This document shows, piece after piece, positions 1 through 8,640 of a DNA stretch of 41,057 nt. The stretch is from an uncultured Robinsoniella sp. (GTDB taxonomy: Bacteria > Bacillota > Clostridia > Lachnospirales > Lachnospiraceae). The stretch lies in the NCBI GenBank assembly GCA_900539655.1, contig UQCR01000060.1, positions 1 through 41,057 on the forward strand, read 5' to 3'. A program made the translations under genes and the position numbers. Numbering within the stretch: position 1 is the stretch's first letter; each line of letters begins with the position of its first letter. The notes beneath the pieces are model-generated. The model was not told the DNA's origin. It saw only the letters and a list, made by a program, of their open reading frames with translations, and searched no databases.

Positions 1-129
1 CATCGGATTGTAAGCGGGCACTGAGCTGCGAAATGCATCAGGATTTCGGAGCGAATGCCCGCGTGCCGCCAAAAAGCGCTCCGCAAAGGTTAGAAAATAC
101 CAGTTCTGCGGCAAGCTGACGGAGTCCAT
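1..129 (-). CDS. possible 5' end of an unrecognised gene, cut by window edge
   Basis: Reading the minus strand from an ATG at 129-127 gives 43 open codons that run off the left edge of the window. A purine-rich GGGGGTGGG lies about 8 bases upstream and could be a ribosome site. The peptide is rich in aromatic and basic residues (for example NWYFLTFAERF near the start) and matches no family I can name. The stretch is GC-richer than the AT-rich spacer that follows it, which fits coding DNA. With only 43 codons it could also be chance, so it is listed as a tentative partial gene. Confidence 0.3.
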   Translation of the reverse strand, partial: MDSVSLPQNWYFLTFAERFLAARGHSLRNPDAFRSSVPAYNPM

Positions 130-226
130 ATCAGTTTCCCACCCCCATCTTTCCGTACACTACCAATCATATACAAAGCGTCTTACTCAACTAAACCCCA
201 ATATAATACACTTAATAGTACATTAT

Positions 227-263
227 AAACCGTTCGCTCTAGTACCACAGCAAACGGTTTTTA
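227..263. terminator. hairpin in the spacer beyond the ABC permease gene
   Basis: AAACCGTTCGC (227-237) pairs with GCAAACGGTTT (250-260) with one mismatch, and a short T run follows on the plus strand. It sits in the 243-base spacer 130-372, which is otherwise AT-rich and shows no gene. It may end transcription of the minus-strand ABC operon, but the T run on that strand is poor. Confidence 0.3.
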
Positions 264-372
264 TGTGGTCGGCAATAAAAAGAGATGAAATAGAGAAATG
301 CTACAACAAATAAAATGCAGGAACCACGCTATAAAACCATGGCCCCCGCATATCTGAAATAATCAAATCTTA

Positions 373-2073
373 TTAATCTAATTCGTCAATTCTTCTTGCC
401 CCATAAGAATAGACTTCATTTCGAATCACAAATAGCAAAATTCCCATCACAATACAGAAGAACAGCGCAATCAATATAGAAGGAAGTCCCAGAATACTAT
501 AAAGGGCAAATGCGCCTGCCGCTATTGCGAAACCAACGATCCAAACGGCAAACAGCAGAACCGTCGCTGAAAAGTTCTGCTTCACGGCGGCCTGTTCACT
601 TTCCCATATAAGTTTTGGGTTTGTTAGATCAGCCCACAGTGCGGCATAATTAATCATAAGCAGTGTAATCACTGTAATGACCGGGCAAAAAATAATCACC
701 AGAAAATTTGCATTCAGGAAAACCATGCCCAGGACCGTACAGATGATGGTGTATGGCAGGGTGGTTGCCAGACAGATCAAAAATCCGTTTAAAATCTTTG
801 CGCGAAGCTGATCCCGATATGGCATGGGAATATATTTCATAAAAATATATCCCTGTCCTTCCCTGGAAATGCAGGTGCTGGTTACCATGCAGGAACCGCC
901 GATCAGAATCGGGAGCGCAAAAGAGAGCAACAGTAAAACGGCGGTAACGGTACTTCCTGCTGTAGCACTAATCTGGGATAAGAGTGGTGATAAATCAACT
1001 TTTGATCCGGCCAGTGAAAAAATAATAGGTATCCCTATTAACAGCGGGAAAATTAACGGTGTCATCAGGCAATTCATAAAATATACCGGTGTGCGGAACA
1101 GCAGTTTGAACTCTTTTATGGCATAGGCTTTTACAGGCCCTTTACTGCGGCTGTAGGTTTCTTTCTCTGTCTGTGACATTTTCTTGCGCTTGGAGGTCAC
1201 TTCCTGCATGCCCATTACTCCGCCAAGGTAAATTCTGTCCGCAATAAATAAAAAGAGTAACAGGAATAGCGCCGCAAGTAACAGGAATAACAGCATGGAT
1301 ATTATTCTGGAATGAACCAGAGCATTACTTGCAAATGTCAGATTAGGAAATATAATATTCAATTTGCTGAGTAGATTTTTGTTGGCAAGTACCAGATTTG
1401 CCATTTCCGCAGCATTCGGTGTACGGTTTACCATCATACTGGCACCGCAGATAATAATGATCATCAAAAAGGAACAGACGGTGCTGATCATTTCTTTATT
1501 CTTGACGTTTTTGAAAATACGCATCATTAGAATTGCAATCAGAGATGCATAAATCAAAGGAATGACGGGAAGCACCAGTACAATGAGGACCATAAATAAC
1601 CAGAACAGCACACCGCCCTGTGCTTCAATTCCATACCCCAGAAACGGGGGCAGAATAAACAGAGCTATAATTAAGTATTCATAAATAAGAACAGCTGTAA
1701 ATTTTGCGCCAATTATTTCCCATGGCTTCAGTGGCAGCGGCAGCAGCGTTTCCAGGTCAGAAGACAGGAAGAACACAGACACCACATAGGGAAGCGCAAA
1801 TACAAGTACGGTAAAGGAAGCCGCATAGCAAAGCAGCTGTACCGGAGTCTCGGGCATATTTAACTGTGCAAACGTATGGTAAAAAGTCCGTCCAAAAGCG
1901 AATAAAGTACCGGCAAGGGGAAGTAAACATACTACAAGTACTAATACAAGCAGCAATTGTCGATTACCTCCTGCAGACCGTTTCTTATTTTGACTTCCGC
2001 CATTTTTAGTGACAGGCGTCATTCCCAGGCCGCTTTTGATCAGGATTTTTGTAAGTATTAAAAATTTATGCAT
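373..2073 (-). CDS. ABC-2 type transporter, large permease subunit
   Basis: Predicted 566-residue integral membrane protein, the permease partner of the ATPase encoded just upstream. Many hydrophobic segments are visible: about residues 38-62, 80-105, 130-190, 200-215, 250-280, 335-355, 370-395, 425-480 and 505-550, giving roughly 10-12 membrane spans, with a basic cytoplasmic stretch near 292-312. This is the layout of the large permeases paired with one ATPase in Firmicutes exporters; the substrate is unknown. The first codons overlap the end of the ATPase gene by 8 bases, indicating translational coupling. The ATG at 2073 is the first in frame; a second Met at residue 18 is an alternative start. 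The order ATPase then permease on the minus strand makes a two-gene operon. Confidence 0.75.
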   Translation of the reverse strand: MHKFLILTKILIKSGLGMTPVTKNGGSQNKKRSAGGNRQLLLVLVLVVCLLPLAGTLFAFGRTFYHTFAQLNMPETPVQLLCYAASFTVLVFALPYVVSVFFLSSDLETLLPLPLKPWEIIGAKFTAVLIYEYLIIALFILPPFLGYGIEAQGGVLFWLFMVLIVLVLPVIPLIYASLIAILMMRIFKNVKNKEMISTVCSFLMIIIICGASMMVNRTPNAAEMANLVLANKNLLSKLNIIFPNLTFASNALVHSRIISMLLFLLLAALFLLLFLFIADRIYLGGVMGMQEVTSKRKKMSQTEKETYSRSKGPVKAYAIKEFKLLFRTPVYFMNCLMTPLIFPLLIGIPIIFSLAGSKVDLSPLLSQISATAGSTVTAVLLLLSFALPILIGGSCMVTSTCISREGQGYIFMKYIPMPYRDQLRAKILNGFLICLATTLPYTIICTVLGMVFLNANFLVIIFCPVITVITLLMINYAALWADLTNPKLIWESEQAAVKQNFSATVLLFAVWIVGFAIAAGAFALYSILGLPSILIALFFCIVMGILLFVIRNEVYSYGARRIDELD

Positions 2074-2794
2074 TCTTCGTAATCTCCAGGAAAATATTTT
2101 CCAGTGAATCTACGCCAGGATGGATGGTCTTTAACTGGTCAAGCGTTCCCAGGAATAACAGCTTGCCTTTGTTAATGATTGCCACCTGATCACATAGTTT
2201 TTCAGCTACTTCCAGTACATGTGTAGAAAAAAGGACCGATTTACCGGTAGATGCATGTTCCCGCATCATTTCCTTCAGGACAAAGGCGGAATTGGGATCC
2301 AATCCGGTTAAGGGTTCATCCAGAATCCAAATTGACGGATTATGGATCAGGGCACCCATTACCATGATTTTCTGCCGCATACCATGTGAATATCCCATAA
2401 TACGGCTGCCCAGTGCCTCCTCCATATCAAAACGTCTGGCAAAAGTGTCTATGAGGGATGATCTCGTCTGAGATGGTACCTCGTAGATATCTGCCATAAA
2501 ATTCAGATACTCAATGCCTTTAAGCCTGAGAAAATTATCAGGGGAATCAGACACGAAGCCAAACTGCTTTTTCGCTTCGGTGGGATTTTTTGAAATATCC
2601 AGCCCGTTCAGGGTGATGCTGCCCTCATCGGGTCTGGTAATACCGGTAATCATTTTTAAAGTCGTTGTTTTACCTGCGCCGTTCGGTCCGATAAATCCGG
2701 TAATTTTACCATCTTCAATGTCCCAGTTCAGGGAATCGACAGCTTTCTTCCCACTGTTACCATAAGTCTTGGAAATATTTGTAAGGCTAATCAT
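2066..2794 (-). CDS. ABC transporter ATP-binding protein
   Basis: A 242-residue nucleotide-binding subunit that would power the membrane protein encoded immediately downstream. It shows Walker A GPNGAGKT (36-43), a signature-like loop YSHGMRQK (135-142) with H in place of the usual G of LSGGQ, Walker B IWILDE (155-160), a D-loop LTGLDP, and the switch histidine in FSTHVLE near residue 191. The SHG signature is common in exporters of the NatA/CcmA type. GGAGG stands 8 bases upstream of the ATG at 2794. Its length is typical of the family. Gene order and overlap with the permease support one two-component exporter; the cargo cannot be read from sequence. Confidence 0.9.
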   Translation of the reverse strand: MISLTNISKTYGNSGKKAVDSLNWDIEDGKITGFIGPNGAGKTTTLKMITGITRPDEGSITLNGLDISKNPTEAKKQFGFVSDSPDNFLRLKGIEYLNFMADIYEVPSQTRSSLIDTFARRFDMEEALGSRIMGYSHGMRQKIMVMGALIHNPSIWILDEPLTGLDPNSAFVLKEMMREHASTGKSVLFSTHVLEVAEKLCDQVAIINKGKLLFLGTLDQLKTIHPGVDSLENIFLEITKNA

Positions 2795-2908
2795 AGCTAT
2801 ACCTCCTGCATGCCACAGACTTGTCTGTTTTTCTATATTTTACTCCTTTAAAGATAATTAAACAAGCCTAATTTCCAATGGAAGAAGCATACCGTTACCC
2901 TTTACAGA

Positions 2909-5530
2909 TTACCTGCCCGGCTTTCTTCTCATGTGTGTACGTGCATATTTCATAAGCTGGACAACAGGAAGGTTGATCAGAGCCAGATCATATACTGTCA
3001 GTATCTGGGATAGTTCAAGGGGGGCAACTTTAAATACGCTGTGAAGCTCCGGTATAAAAAGTACGGCATTAATCAGGGCAACACCGATGACAAATGCAGC
3101 AATTAAATAAATATTATTAAAGAATTTTTTTGTTAAAAGCACGGGCCGTTCCGATTTGCAGTTAAATCCATGAACCAGACGGGCAAGACAGAGGGTGGCA
3201 AATGCCATTGTGCTTCCGACTCCTGCTCCGGATGCATGGTATCCAAGAACAAAGGCAATCATAGTAGTAACCCCGATGGACAGGCCTTCCACGCCAATTC
3301 CCAGCAGAAATCCCCTGGTTAAAATGGATTCATTCCGTGGACGGGGACGCTGTTTCATGACCTCTGTACTGTGGGGCTCCAGACCCAGTGCAATCGCCGG
3401 AAGGCTGTCAGTCAGAAGGTTAATGAACAGCAGATGTACAGGCGCAAAGGGAACCGGCAGGCTGCAAAGGGATGCATACAGTACAGCCAGTATGGCTCCA
3501 AAGTTGCCGGACAGCAGGAACTTGATGGAGTTCTTTATGTGGGAGTAGACATTTCTGCCGTTCTCAATAGCTTTTACGATGGTGGCAAAATTGTCATCCG
3601 TCAGAACCATAGACGCAGCGTCTTTGGCTACCTCGCTTCCGGTAATGCCCATTGCCACGCCGATATCCGCCTGCTTCAGAGCGGGAGCATCGTTGACGCC
3701 GTCTCCTGTCATGGCAACAATATGATCTTTGTTCTGCCATGCCTGCACAATGCGGATTTTATGTTCCGGAGATACCCTGGCATAAACCCTGACTTTTTCC
3801 ACAAATTTTTCCAGTTCTTCGTCTGTAAGGTTCTCAATATCGGACCCCTCACATGCCTGGGACATATCCGTTAAGATGCCGATTCTCTTTGCTATGGCGG
3901 AAGCGGTAATCTTGTGGTCACCTGTAATCATAACGGGTGTGATTCCCGCTTCGATACATCGGGCAACCGCATCAGCCGATTCTTTCCGGGGCGGATCCAT
4001 CATTGCGACAAGTCCAAGGAACGTAAGGTTATTTTCATCAGCCATTTTAAGCGGCTGGGGGCGGTCGGCTGTCTTATAGGCGAACGCAAGTACCCGCAGA
4101 CCGTTCTGTGAGTAATATTCGTTCATCTGTTTTAGCTTTGCCGTATCCCGCACGGTAATATTGCGTATTTGTCCGTCCTTTTCTATATAGGAGAGGCGCT
4201 TTACCAGTACATCCACAGCACCTTTGGTAATCATAACCATATGGCGGTCTATCGAGTGAAGTGTGGACATCAGCTTTCGGTTGCTGTCAAAAGGAAGCTC
4301 ACTGATTCTGGGGCTGCGTTTACGGACAGCGGCAGTCGGAAACGAAAAAGATTCTCCCGCATGGATGAGTGCCGTCTCCGTGGGATCACCAATTTCTTTG
4401 CCCCCCGAGCCGGATGCATCATTACACAACACACTGTAGGTCATAAGTTTACTCTGGGCGGGATTATCCAGATCCATGTCGGAGACGGGAATATCCCTTC
4501 CATTCGTATAATAATGCTCTACGGTCATTTTATTTTGTGTCAGGGTTCCTGTTTTATCGGAACATATGACAGAAACGCTGCCAAGCCCTTCCACAGCCTG
4601 CAGCTTCCTTATGATAGCATTTTCAGCGGCCATCTTCTGTGTACCGTAGGAGAGGACAATGGTAACGATAGAGCTCAGTGCTTCGGGTATGGCGGCTACT
4701 GCCAGTGCAATCGCAAATAAAAATGAATCTCCGATATCGGCTCCATGCCAGATATCCAGGCAGAAAACCAGCGTGCAGATCGCCATAATCAGAGCAGACA
4801 GCTTTTGTCCGAAATTATCCAGGTTCACCTGAAGAGGAGTCTTTTTTTCCGAAGTGGATTTTAAGAGGCTTGCAATCTTGCCCACCTGAGTATCCATTCC
4901 GATGGCGGTTACGAGAAAACTGCCTCTGCCATATGTGACAAAGCTTCCTGAGAATACCATATTCGTCTGGTCGCCGATGGCAAGGTCACCGGACAGAGGG
5001 TGATCGGTCTTTTCCACGCTGACACTCTCTCCGGTAAGGGCGCTTTCATTGATCTTCAGACTGGCATTTTCCATAATGCGCCCGTCAGCAGGGATGCTGT
5101 CTCCCGCATCTAAATAAACTAAATCACCAACGGTAACTTCTTTGGAAGGGATTTCTACAATAGCTCCGTCTCTTTTTACCTTGGCAAGGGGAGCTGACAA
5201 GGTTTTAAGGCTTGCCAGGGAATGTTCGGCCTTAATGGTCTGGGCGGTTCCCAGAATAGCATTGACCGTAATAACTACTAAAATTACTACTGTACTTTCA
5301 ATATCCCCCATAACACCCGAGATTACGGCAGAGACAATCAGGATAACAACCAGGAAATCCATAAACTGTTCCAGGAAAATCTGAAGCAGATTTTTCTTTT
5401 TACCTTCGATTAAAATATTTTTGCCGTATTTTTCCTGATTTGCCTTTGCTTTGCGGGTAGTCAGAAACGGGTCAGAGCCGTTTATCTGTTGTCTGACTTC
5501 TTCTTTCGAAAGATTGTAATACGTTTGCAT
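2909..5530 (-). CDS. calcium-translocating type P-type ATPase
   Basis: An 873-residue P-type ATPase of the PMCA/SERCA-like (P2) group, expected to export Ca2+ across the plasma membrane using ATP. Domains in order: N-terminal cation-ATPase domain (1-45), first membrane pair (about 52-95), actuator domain with TGES at 166-169, membrane pair about 245-295 with the ion-site motif PEAL (282-285), phosphorylation site DKTGT with Asp325, nucleotide-binding domain, the hinge GDGVNDAP, and a C-terminal bundle of about six spans. PEAL rather than PEGL is often seen in clostridial members. The length matches full family members. The start at 5530 has AAGGAGG just upstream, and a TTGTCC-16-TATAAT promoter (5622-5649) points into it. 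It stands alone between the ABC operon and divergent tatD. Confidence 0.9.
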   Translation of the reverse strand: MQTYYNLSKEEVRQQINGSDPFLTTRKAKANQEKYGKNILIEGKKKNLLQIFLEQFMDFLVVILIVSAVISGVMGDIESTVVILVVITVNAILGTAQTIKAEHSLASLKTLSAPLAKVKRDGAIVEIPSKEVTVGDLVYLDAGDSIPADGRIMENASLKINESALTGESVSVEKTDHPLSGDLAIGDQTNMVFSGSFVTYGRGSFLVTAIGMDTQVGKIASLLKSTSEKKTPLQVNLDNFGQKLSALIMAICTLVFCLDIWHGADIGDSFLFAIALAVAAIPEALSSIVTIVLSYGTQKMAAENAIIRKLQAVEGLGSVSVICSDKTGTLTQNKMTVEHYYTNGRDIPVSDMDLDNPAQSKLMTYSVLCNDASGSGGKEIGDPTETALIHAGESFSFPTAAVRKRSPRISELPFDSNRKLMSTLHSIDRHMVMITKGAVDVLVKRLSYIEKDGQIRNITVRDTAKLKQMNEYYSQNGLRVLAFAYKTADRPQPLKMADENNLTFLGLVAMMDPPRKESADAVARCIEAGITPVMITGDHKITASAIAKRIGILTDMSQACEGSDIENLTDEELEKFVEKVRVYARVSPEHKIRIVQAWQNKDHIVAMTGDGVNDAPALKQADIGVAMGITGSEVAKDAASMVLTDDNFATIVKAIENGRNVYSHIKNSIKFLLSGNFGAILAVLYASLCSLPVPFAPVHLLFINLLTDSLPAIALGLEPHSTEVMKQRPRPRNESILTRGFLLGIGVEGLSIGVTTMIAFVLGYHASGAGVGSTMAFATLCLARLVHGFNCKSERPVLLTKKFFNNIYLIAAFVIGVALINAVLFIPELHSVFKVAPLELSQILTVYDLALINLPVVQLMKYARTHMRRKPGR

Positions 5531-5621
5531 GAATGCGCCTCCTTAAGATAAATTCCATTGATGCGGATAACGGATATGCGAAATAACGACATATGACCCA
5601 TGCCACACTTTTCCCTTTATC

Positions 5622-5649
5622 ATTATAGATATGTAGCCTGGGGGGACAA
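5622..5649 (-). promoter_or_regulatory. sigma-70-type promoter for the P-type ATPase gene
   Basis: On the minus strand TTGTCC (5649-5644) and TATAAT (5627-5622) are separated by 16 bases, about 90 bases upstream of the ATPase start codon. No operator-like palindrome is obvious around it. Confidence 0.5.
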
Positions 5650-5707
5650 ATATGTATGGAGAATGAGAAATCCCCAAGGGAGTTTCAGGCGCCAAAACCT
5701 CTTTTGC

Positions 5708-5736
5708 TTGCAACCATCCCCATATACTGCTAAAAT
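5708..5736 (+). promoter_or_regulatory. sigma-70-type promoter for tatD
   Basis: TTGCAA (5708-5713) and TAAAAT (5731-5736) with a 17-base spacer, about 50 bases before the tatD start. It diverges from the ATPase promoter roughly 60 bases away. Confidence 0.5.
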
Positions 5737-5786
5737 AACAGAATGTAACAAATGAATATAAGCCGCATTATGCGTGGAGGTAAAAT

Positions 5787-6554
5787 ATGATTTTTGACAG
5801 TCATGCCCATTATGACGATGAGGCATTTGATGAGGATAGGGAGAGCCTGCTTGGCAGCATGCAGGAGAATGGAATTGGTTATATTGTAAATGTAGGAGCA
5901 AGCATACGGGGAGTGGAAGAGACAGTGAAGCTCACAAAAAGCTACCCCTTTATATATGGTGCGGTGGGAATACACCCGGATGATACAGGCGATTTGAATG
6001 AGGAGAGAATGATCTGGCTGGAACAACTGTGCGGAGAAGAAAAAATCGTTGCAGTTGGAGAGATTGGTCTGGACTATTATTGGGACAAGGAGTCCAGAGA
6101 ACTTCAAAAAGAATGGTTTGCCAGGCAGCTTGCACTATCAAAAAAGGCAGGCCTGCCTGTGATTATCCACAGCAGGGATGCGGCACAAGACACTATAGAC
6201 ATCATGAAAGCAGAACATGCAGGGAGCACAGGAGGCGTAATTCACTGCTTTTCCAATTCCAGGGAAATGGCCAGGGATTATGTCAATATGGGATATTATA
6301 TCGGTATCGGGGGTGTCGTTACCTTTAAAAATGCCAGAGTAATGAAAGAGGTTGCAGAATATGTGCCTCTGGAACAGATACTGATAGAAACGGACTGCCC
6401 CTATCTGGCACCGGCTCCAAATAGGGGAAAGCGCAATTCATCCCTGTTTCTGCCTTATATAATAGAAGAGATAGCGCGCATTAAAGGCGTATCAAAAGAA
6501 TTAGTGGAAGAGAAAACCTGTGAAAATGCATTGAAGATGTACCGGATCAGATGA
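5787..6554 (+). CDS. tatD: TatD family metal-dependent hydrolase
   Basis: A 255-residue TIM-barrel hydrolase of the TatD/YcfH (YabD) family, whose studied members act as cytoplasmic, metal-dependent DNases or related phosphoesterases. The metal-binding set is complete: HAH at residues 6-8, Glu92 in GEIGLDYY, His128 in IHSRDA, His153 in IHCFS and Asp203 in ETDCPYLAP. Length is standard. GGAGG precedes the start closely (GTGGAGGTAAAATATG). In many Firmicutes tatD is followed by rnmV (ribonuclease M5) and rsmA; here rnmV is absent and a roughly 190-base structured spacer replaces it before rsmA. Confidence 0.92.
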   Translation: MIFDSHAHYDDEAFDEDRESLLGSMQENGIGYIVNVGASIRGVEETVKLTKSYPFIYGAVGIHPDDTGDLNEERMIWLEQLCGEEKIVAVGEIGLDYYWDKESRELQKEWFARQLALSKKAGLPVIIHSRDAAQDTIDIMKAEHAGSTGGVIHCFSNSREMARDYVNMGYYIGIGGVVTFKNARVMKEVAEYVPLEQILIETDCPYLAPAPNRGKRNSSLFLPYIIEEIARIKGVSKELVEEKTCENALKMYRIR

Positions 6555-6562
6555 AAAAGAGA

Positions 6563-6704
6563 AAAGTGTGAAGGAAAATCCCATTGACACTTTCTATTGG
6601 TGTATGCCCCGGACTCGACTGCGGCGTGCAGCAGGTTTAGGTTGAAAGAAAATTAAGATATGGAAAGGAAGCCACAGTGCTTCTTTCAACCTTGTATTGT
6701 GGCA
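6563..6704 (+). other. structured non-coding spacer between tatD and rsmA
   Basis: This gene-free spacer holds several strong pairings. AAAGTGT (6563-6569) can pair with ACACTTT (6587-6593). AGGTTGAAAGAA (6639-6650) is the exact reverse complement of TTCTTTCAACCT (6681-6692). GCCACA inside that loop (6671-6676) is complementary to TGTGGC (6699-6704) beyond the stem, so the two pairings cross as in a pseudoknot. No U run follows, so it is not a plain terminator. Its middle is GC-richer than its surroundings. It could be a cis-acting leader of rsmA or a small RNA; I recognise no known riboswitch class. Confidence 0.45.
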
Positions 6705-6743
6705 GTATTGCAGGCCGTCCTGTAATATGCAAAAGGTATAAAA

Positions 6744-7610
6744 ATGGATAAACTTTCAAATCCCCAGAAAACCATAGAGGTCATTCAAAAATATGAATTT
6801 GCTTTTCAGAAAAAGTTTGGACAGAACTTCTTAATAGATGGCCATGTATTGGATAAAATTATCCGTTCAGCCAATATTACAAAGGATGATTTTGTGCTGG
6901 AAATCGGACCGGGCATCGGAACGATGACCCAGTATCTGGCTGAAGCTGCAAGAGAGGTGGCGGCAGTAGAGATTGATAAGGCGCTGATTCCGATCTTAGA
7001 GGATACTTTATCTGCGTATGATAATATTACGGTAATTAATGAAGATGTCCTGAAGCTGGATATTAAGCAGCTTGTTATGGAGCGAAACGGAGGCAGGCCG
7101 GTGAAAGTAGTTGCGAATCTTCCCTACTATATCACAACGCCTATTATCATGGGGCTATTCGAAAGCCATGTGCCTATCGACAGCATTACCGTAATGGTGC
7201 AAAAAGAAGTAGCACAGAGAATGCAGTCAGGCCCGGGCAGCAAGGATTATGGAGCACTTTCACTTGCCGTTCAGTACTATGCAGAGCCGTATATTGTTGC
7301 AAATGTACCGCCCAACTGCTTTATGCCCCGGCCAAAGGTGGGAAGTGCGGTAATACGCCTGACAACGTATAAAGAACCGCCAATCGATGTTGTAGATGAG
7401 CGGCTGATGTTCCGCATCATTCGTGCATCCTTTAACCAAAGAAGAAAAACGCTGGTGAATGGGTTAAATAATTCACCGGAAATATCCATTTCCAAAGAAA
7501 CTATTGCAGAGGCAATAGAGGAACTTGGAGTGTCTCCCACGATCCGCGGAGAGGCGCTTACACTGAGCGAATTCGCAAGGCTCAGTAATATTATTTCAGC
7601 TAAATTATAA
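6744..7610 (+). CDS. rsmA: 16S rRNA (A1518/A1519) dimethyladenosine transferase
   Basis: A 288-residue RsmA/KsgA methyltransferase that dimethylates two adjacent adenines near the 3' end of 16S rRNA during small-subunit maturation, using S-adenosylmethionine. Family marks are clear: FGQNFL (25-30), the SAM-binding loop EIGPGIG (53-59), and the catalytic NLPYY (125-129), followed by the C-terminal helical region with FNQRRK. The length is typical. The ribosome site before the ATG at 6744 is weak (AAAAGG), possibly tied to the structured RNA upstream. It lies downstream of tatD in the common Firmicutes order but without rnmV between. Loss of this enzyme classically confers kasugamycin resistance. 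Confidence 0.95.
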   Translation: MDKLSNPQKTIEVIQKYEFAFQKKFGQNFLIDGHVLDKIIRSANITKDDFVLEIGPGIGTMTQYLAEAAREVAAVEIDKALIPILEDTLSAYDNITVINEDVLKLDIKQLVMERNGGRPVKVVANLPYYITTPIIMGLFESHVPIDSITVMVQKEVAQRMQSGPGSKDYGALSLAVQYYAEPYIVANVPPNCFMPRPKVGSAVIRLTTYKEPPIDVVDERLMFRIIRASFNQRRKTLVNGLNNSPEISISKETIAEAIEELGVSPTIRGEALTLSEFARLSNIISAKL

Positions 7611-7676
7611 ACTGTGGCTGGCAGAAAGAATAAAGGGGCTGTCGGTTAATACCAATTTTTAGTCTCTGATTTTTAA

Positions 7677-7745
7677 GAAAGAGATAACCCTGTGGAATTC
7701 AGACTTTTTCAAAGGCTTGAACTTCTAAAGGGTTATCTCTTTTTT
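7677..7745 (+). terminator. terminator downstream of rsmA
   Basis: AGAGATAACCCT (about 7680-7691) pairs with AGGGTTATCTCT (7729-7740), followed by a run of five or more T, with a loop of nearly 40 bases. The right arm also lies inside a minus-strand broken reading frame (7699-8078). Confidence 0.55.
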
Positions 7746-8078
7746 GGGATCTATTTATTTTAGGGGGCAATAACCCCTTATAATCCATTAAGCGCATTCC
7801 ATAATCCTCCAGCTCTTCATAAAGCCACTGGACTTCCGGCTTCTTTTTTCCGCTTCCATAAACAAAATCAATCCCTTCCCCTTCCCCAATCCGAATCAGG
7901 TTTTTCTGTAGTTTTACAATTTCAAGCGGAGAACAGTTATCAATCTCTATGATTGTGTTATTTGAAAGCTTCTTATGCTTTGTCAGGTTCCCTCTGTACC
8001 GTCTAATGTGAGCGAACCACTTGCCATATCGAAGGTGGCTTCGTTCGCCATCAGCCTTTTGTCAAATGTTATTTTCAT
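7699..8078 (-). pseudogene. broken minus-strand gene with apparent frameshift
   Basis: The minus strand holds a long coding-like frame without a proper start. From about 7980 down to the TGA at 7701-7699 it reads an uninterrupted, charge-balanced peptide (pieces such as NNTIIEIDNCSPLEI, DFVYGSGKKKPEVQW, LYEELEDYGMRL), far better coding texture than chance. A short frame with an ATG at 8078-8076 reads about 31 codons and stops near 7985; joining the two needs a frame change near 7978-7995. I infer one small gene interrupted by an indel, or a 5'-deleted remnant. The protein family is not recognised. It follows the 8107-8502 gene on the same strand, within the decayed island. Confidence 0.4.
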
Positions 8079-8106
8079 CTCGTTTCATCCGGCTATGATC
8101 TGGTAT

Positions 8107-8502
8107 CTATTTCATCAGCAGTCCCTGTTCGTCCAGCAGGCGGCAAATTTCTTTGCCGATCAACTCCACGATTTCGTTGCCGTCAAGATTTTCTTTGTTG
8201 GCCAAACTGTACCAGCCGTCTGTAACAGAATCCTTGGCCATTGATTTAACAAATTCCCCCGCGCCGGAAAAGTTCTTAACGACACTCACCGTCTTTCCGC
8301 TGAGTGCAACCATAATCTGATATTTGCCGGTGGGGTTAAAGCGAATGGCGCGCATGATGCCGCTGCCTGTAATTTCCGGTGCGGGCAGGGGGTAGCTGCC
8401 GTCCTTGATGATAGCAAGCAGACGGTCATAGTCGAGCTTCTCCGTCACCTTAATGTTTGAATAATTAACTACCATTTTCTTAAAAGAATTAAAAAATCCC
8501 AT
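8107..8502 (-). CDS. hypothetical protein, about 131 residues
   Basis: Unrecognised soluble protein. An ATG at 8502 is preceded by GGAGG with 8-base spacing; an in-frame TTG five codons upstream overlaps that ribosome site and is unlikely to be used. The sequence has an N-terminal MGFFNSFKK segment, a middle beta-rich part (YQIMVALSGKTVSVV) and an acidic C-terminal helix. No membrane segment or signal peptide is visible. It lies in the island between a broken gene (7699-8078) and a zinc-ribbon protein on the same strand. A perfect 10-base-arm palindrome (8533-8556) lies just upstream of its ribosome site. Confidence 0.65.
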   Translation of the reverse strand: MGFFNSFKKMVVNYSNIKVTEKLDYDRLLAIIKDGSYPLPAPEITGSGIMRAIRFNPTGKYQIMVALSGKTVSVVKNFSGAGEFVKSMAKDSVTDGWYSLANKENLDGNEIVELIGKEICRLLDEQGLLMK

Positions 8503-8532
8503 GAATAAATCCTCCAAATATTATTTTGTGAA

Positions 8533-8556
8533 TTTAGCATTTATTAAAATGCTAAA
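8533..8556. repeat. perfect inverted repeat upstream of the 8107-8502 gene
   Basis: TTTAGCATTT (8533-8542) and AAATGCTAAA (8547-8556) form a perfect 10-base-arm palindrome about 30 bases upstream of the start codon. Part of it (AAAATGCTAA) recurs at 10484-10493, next to another shared segment CGCCTAAAAAG. It could be an operator or an RNA hairpin. Confidence 0.4.
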
Positions 8557-8640
8557 TGGCTAGAATTCCAAACTCGCCTAAAAAGATGACGAGGATAAGA
8601 GCTGGTGTTCTTTTCATATGCCAATAGCACTCCTTCCATT

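Noticed and set aside
6639..6692. Rho-independent terminator after tatD
   Set aside because: The stem is perfect but the loop is 30 bases and no T run follows on either strand.
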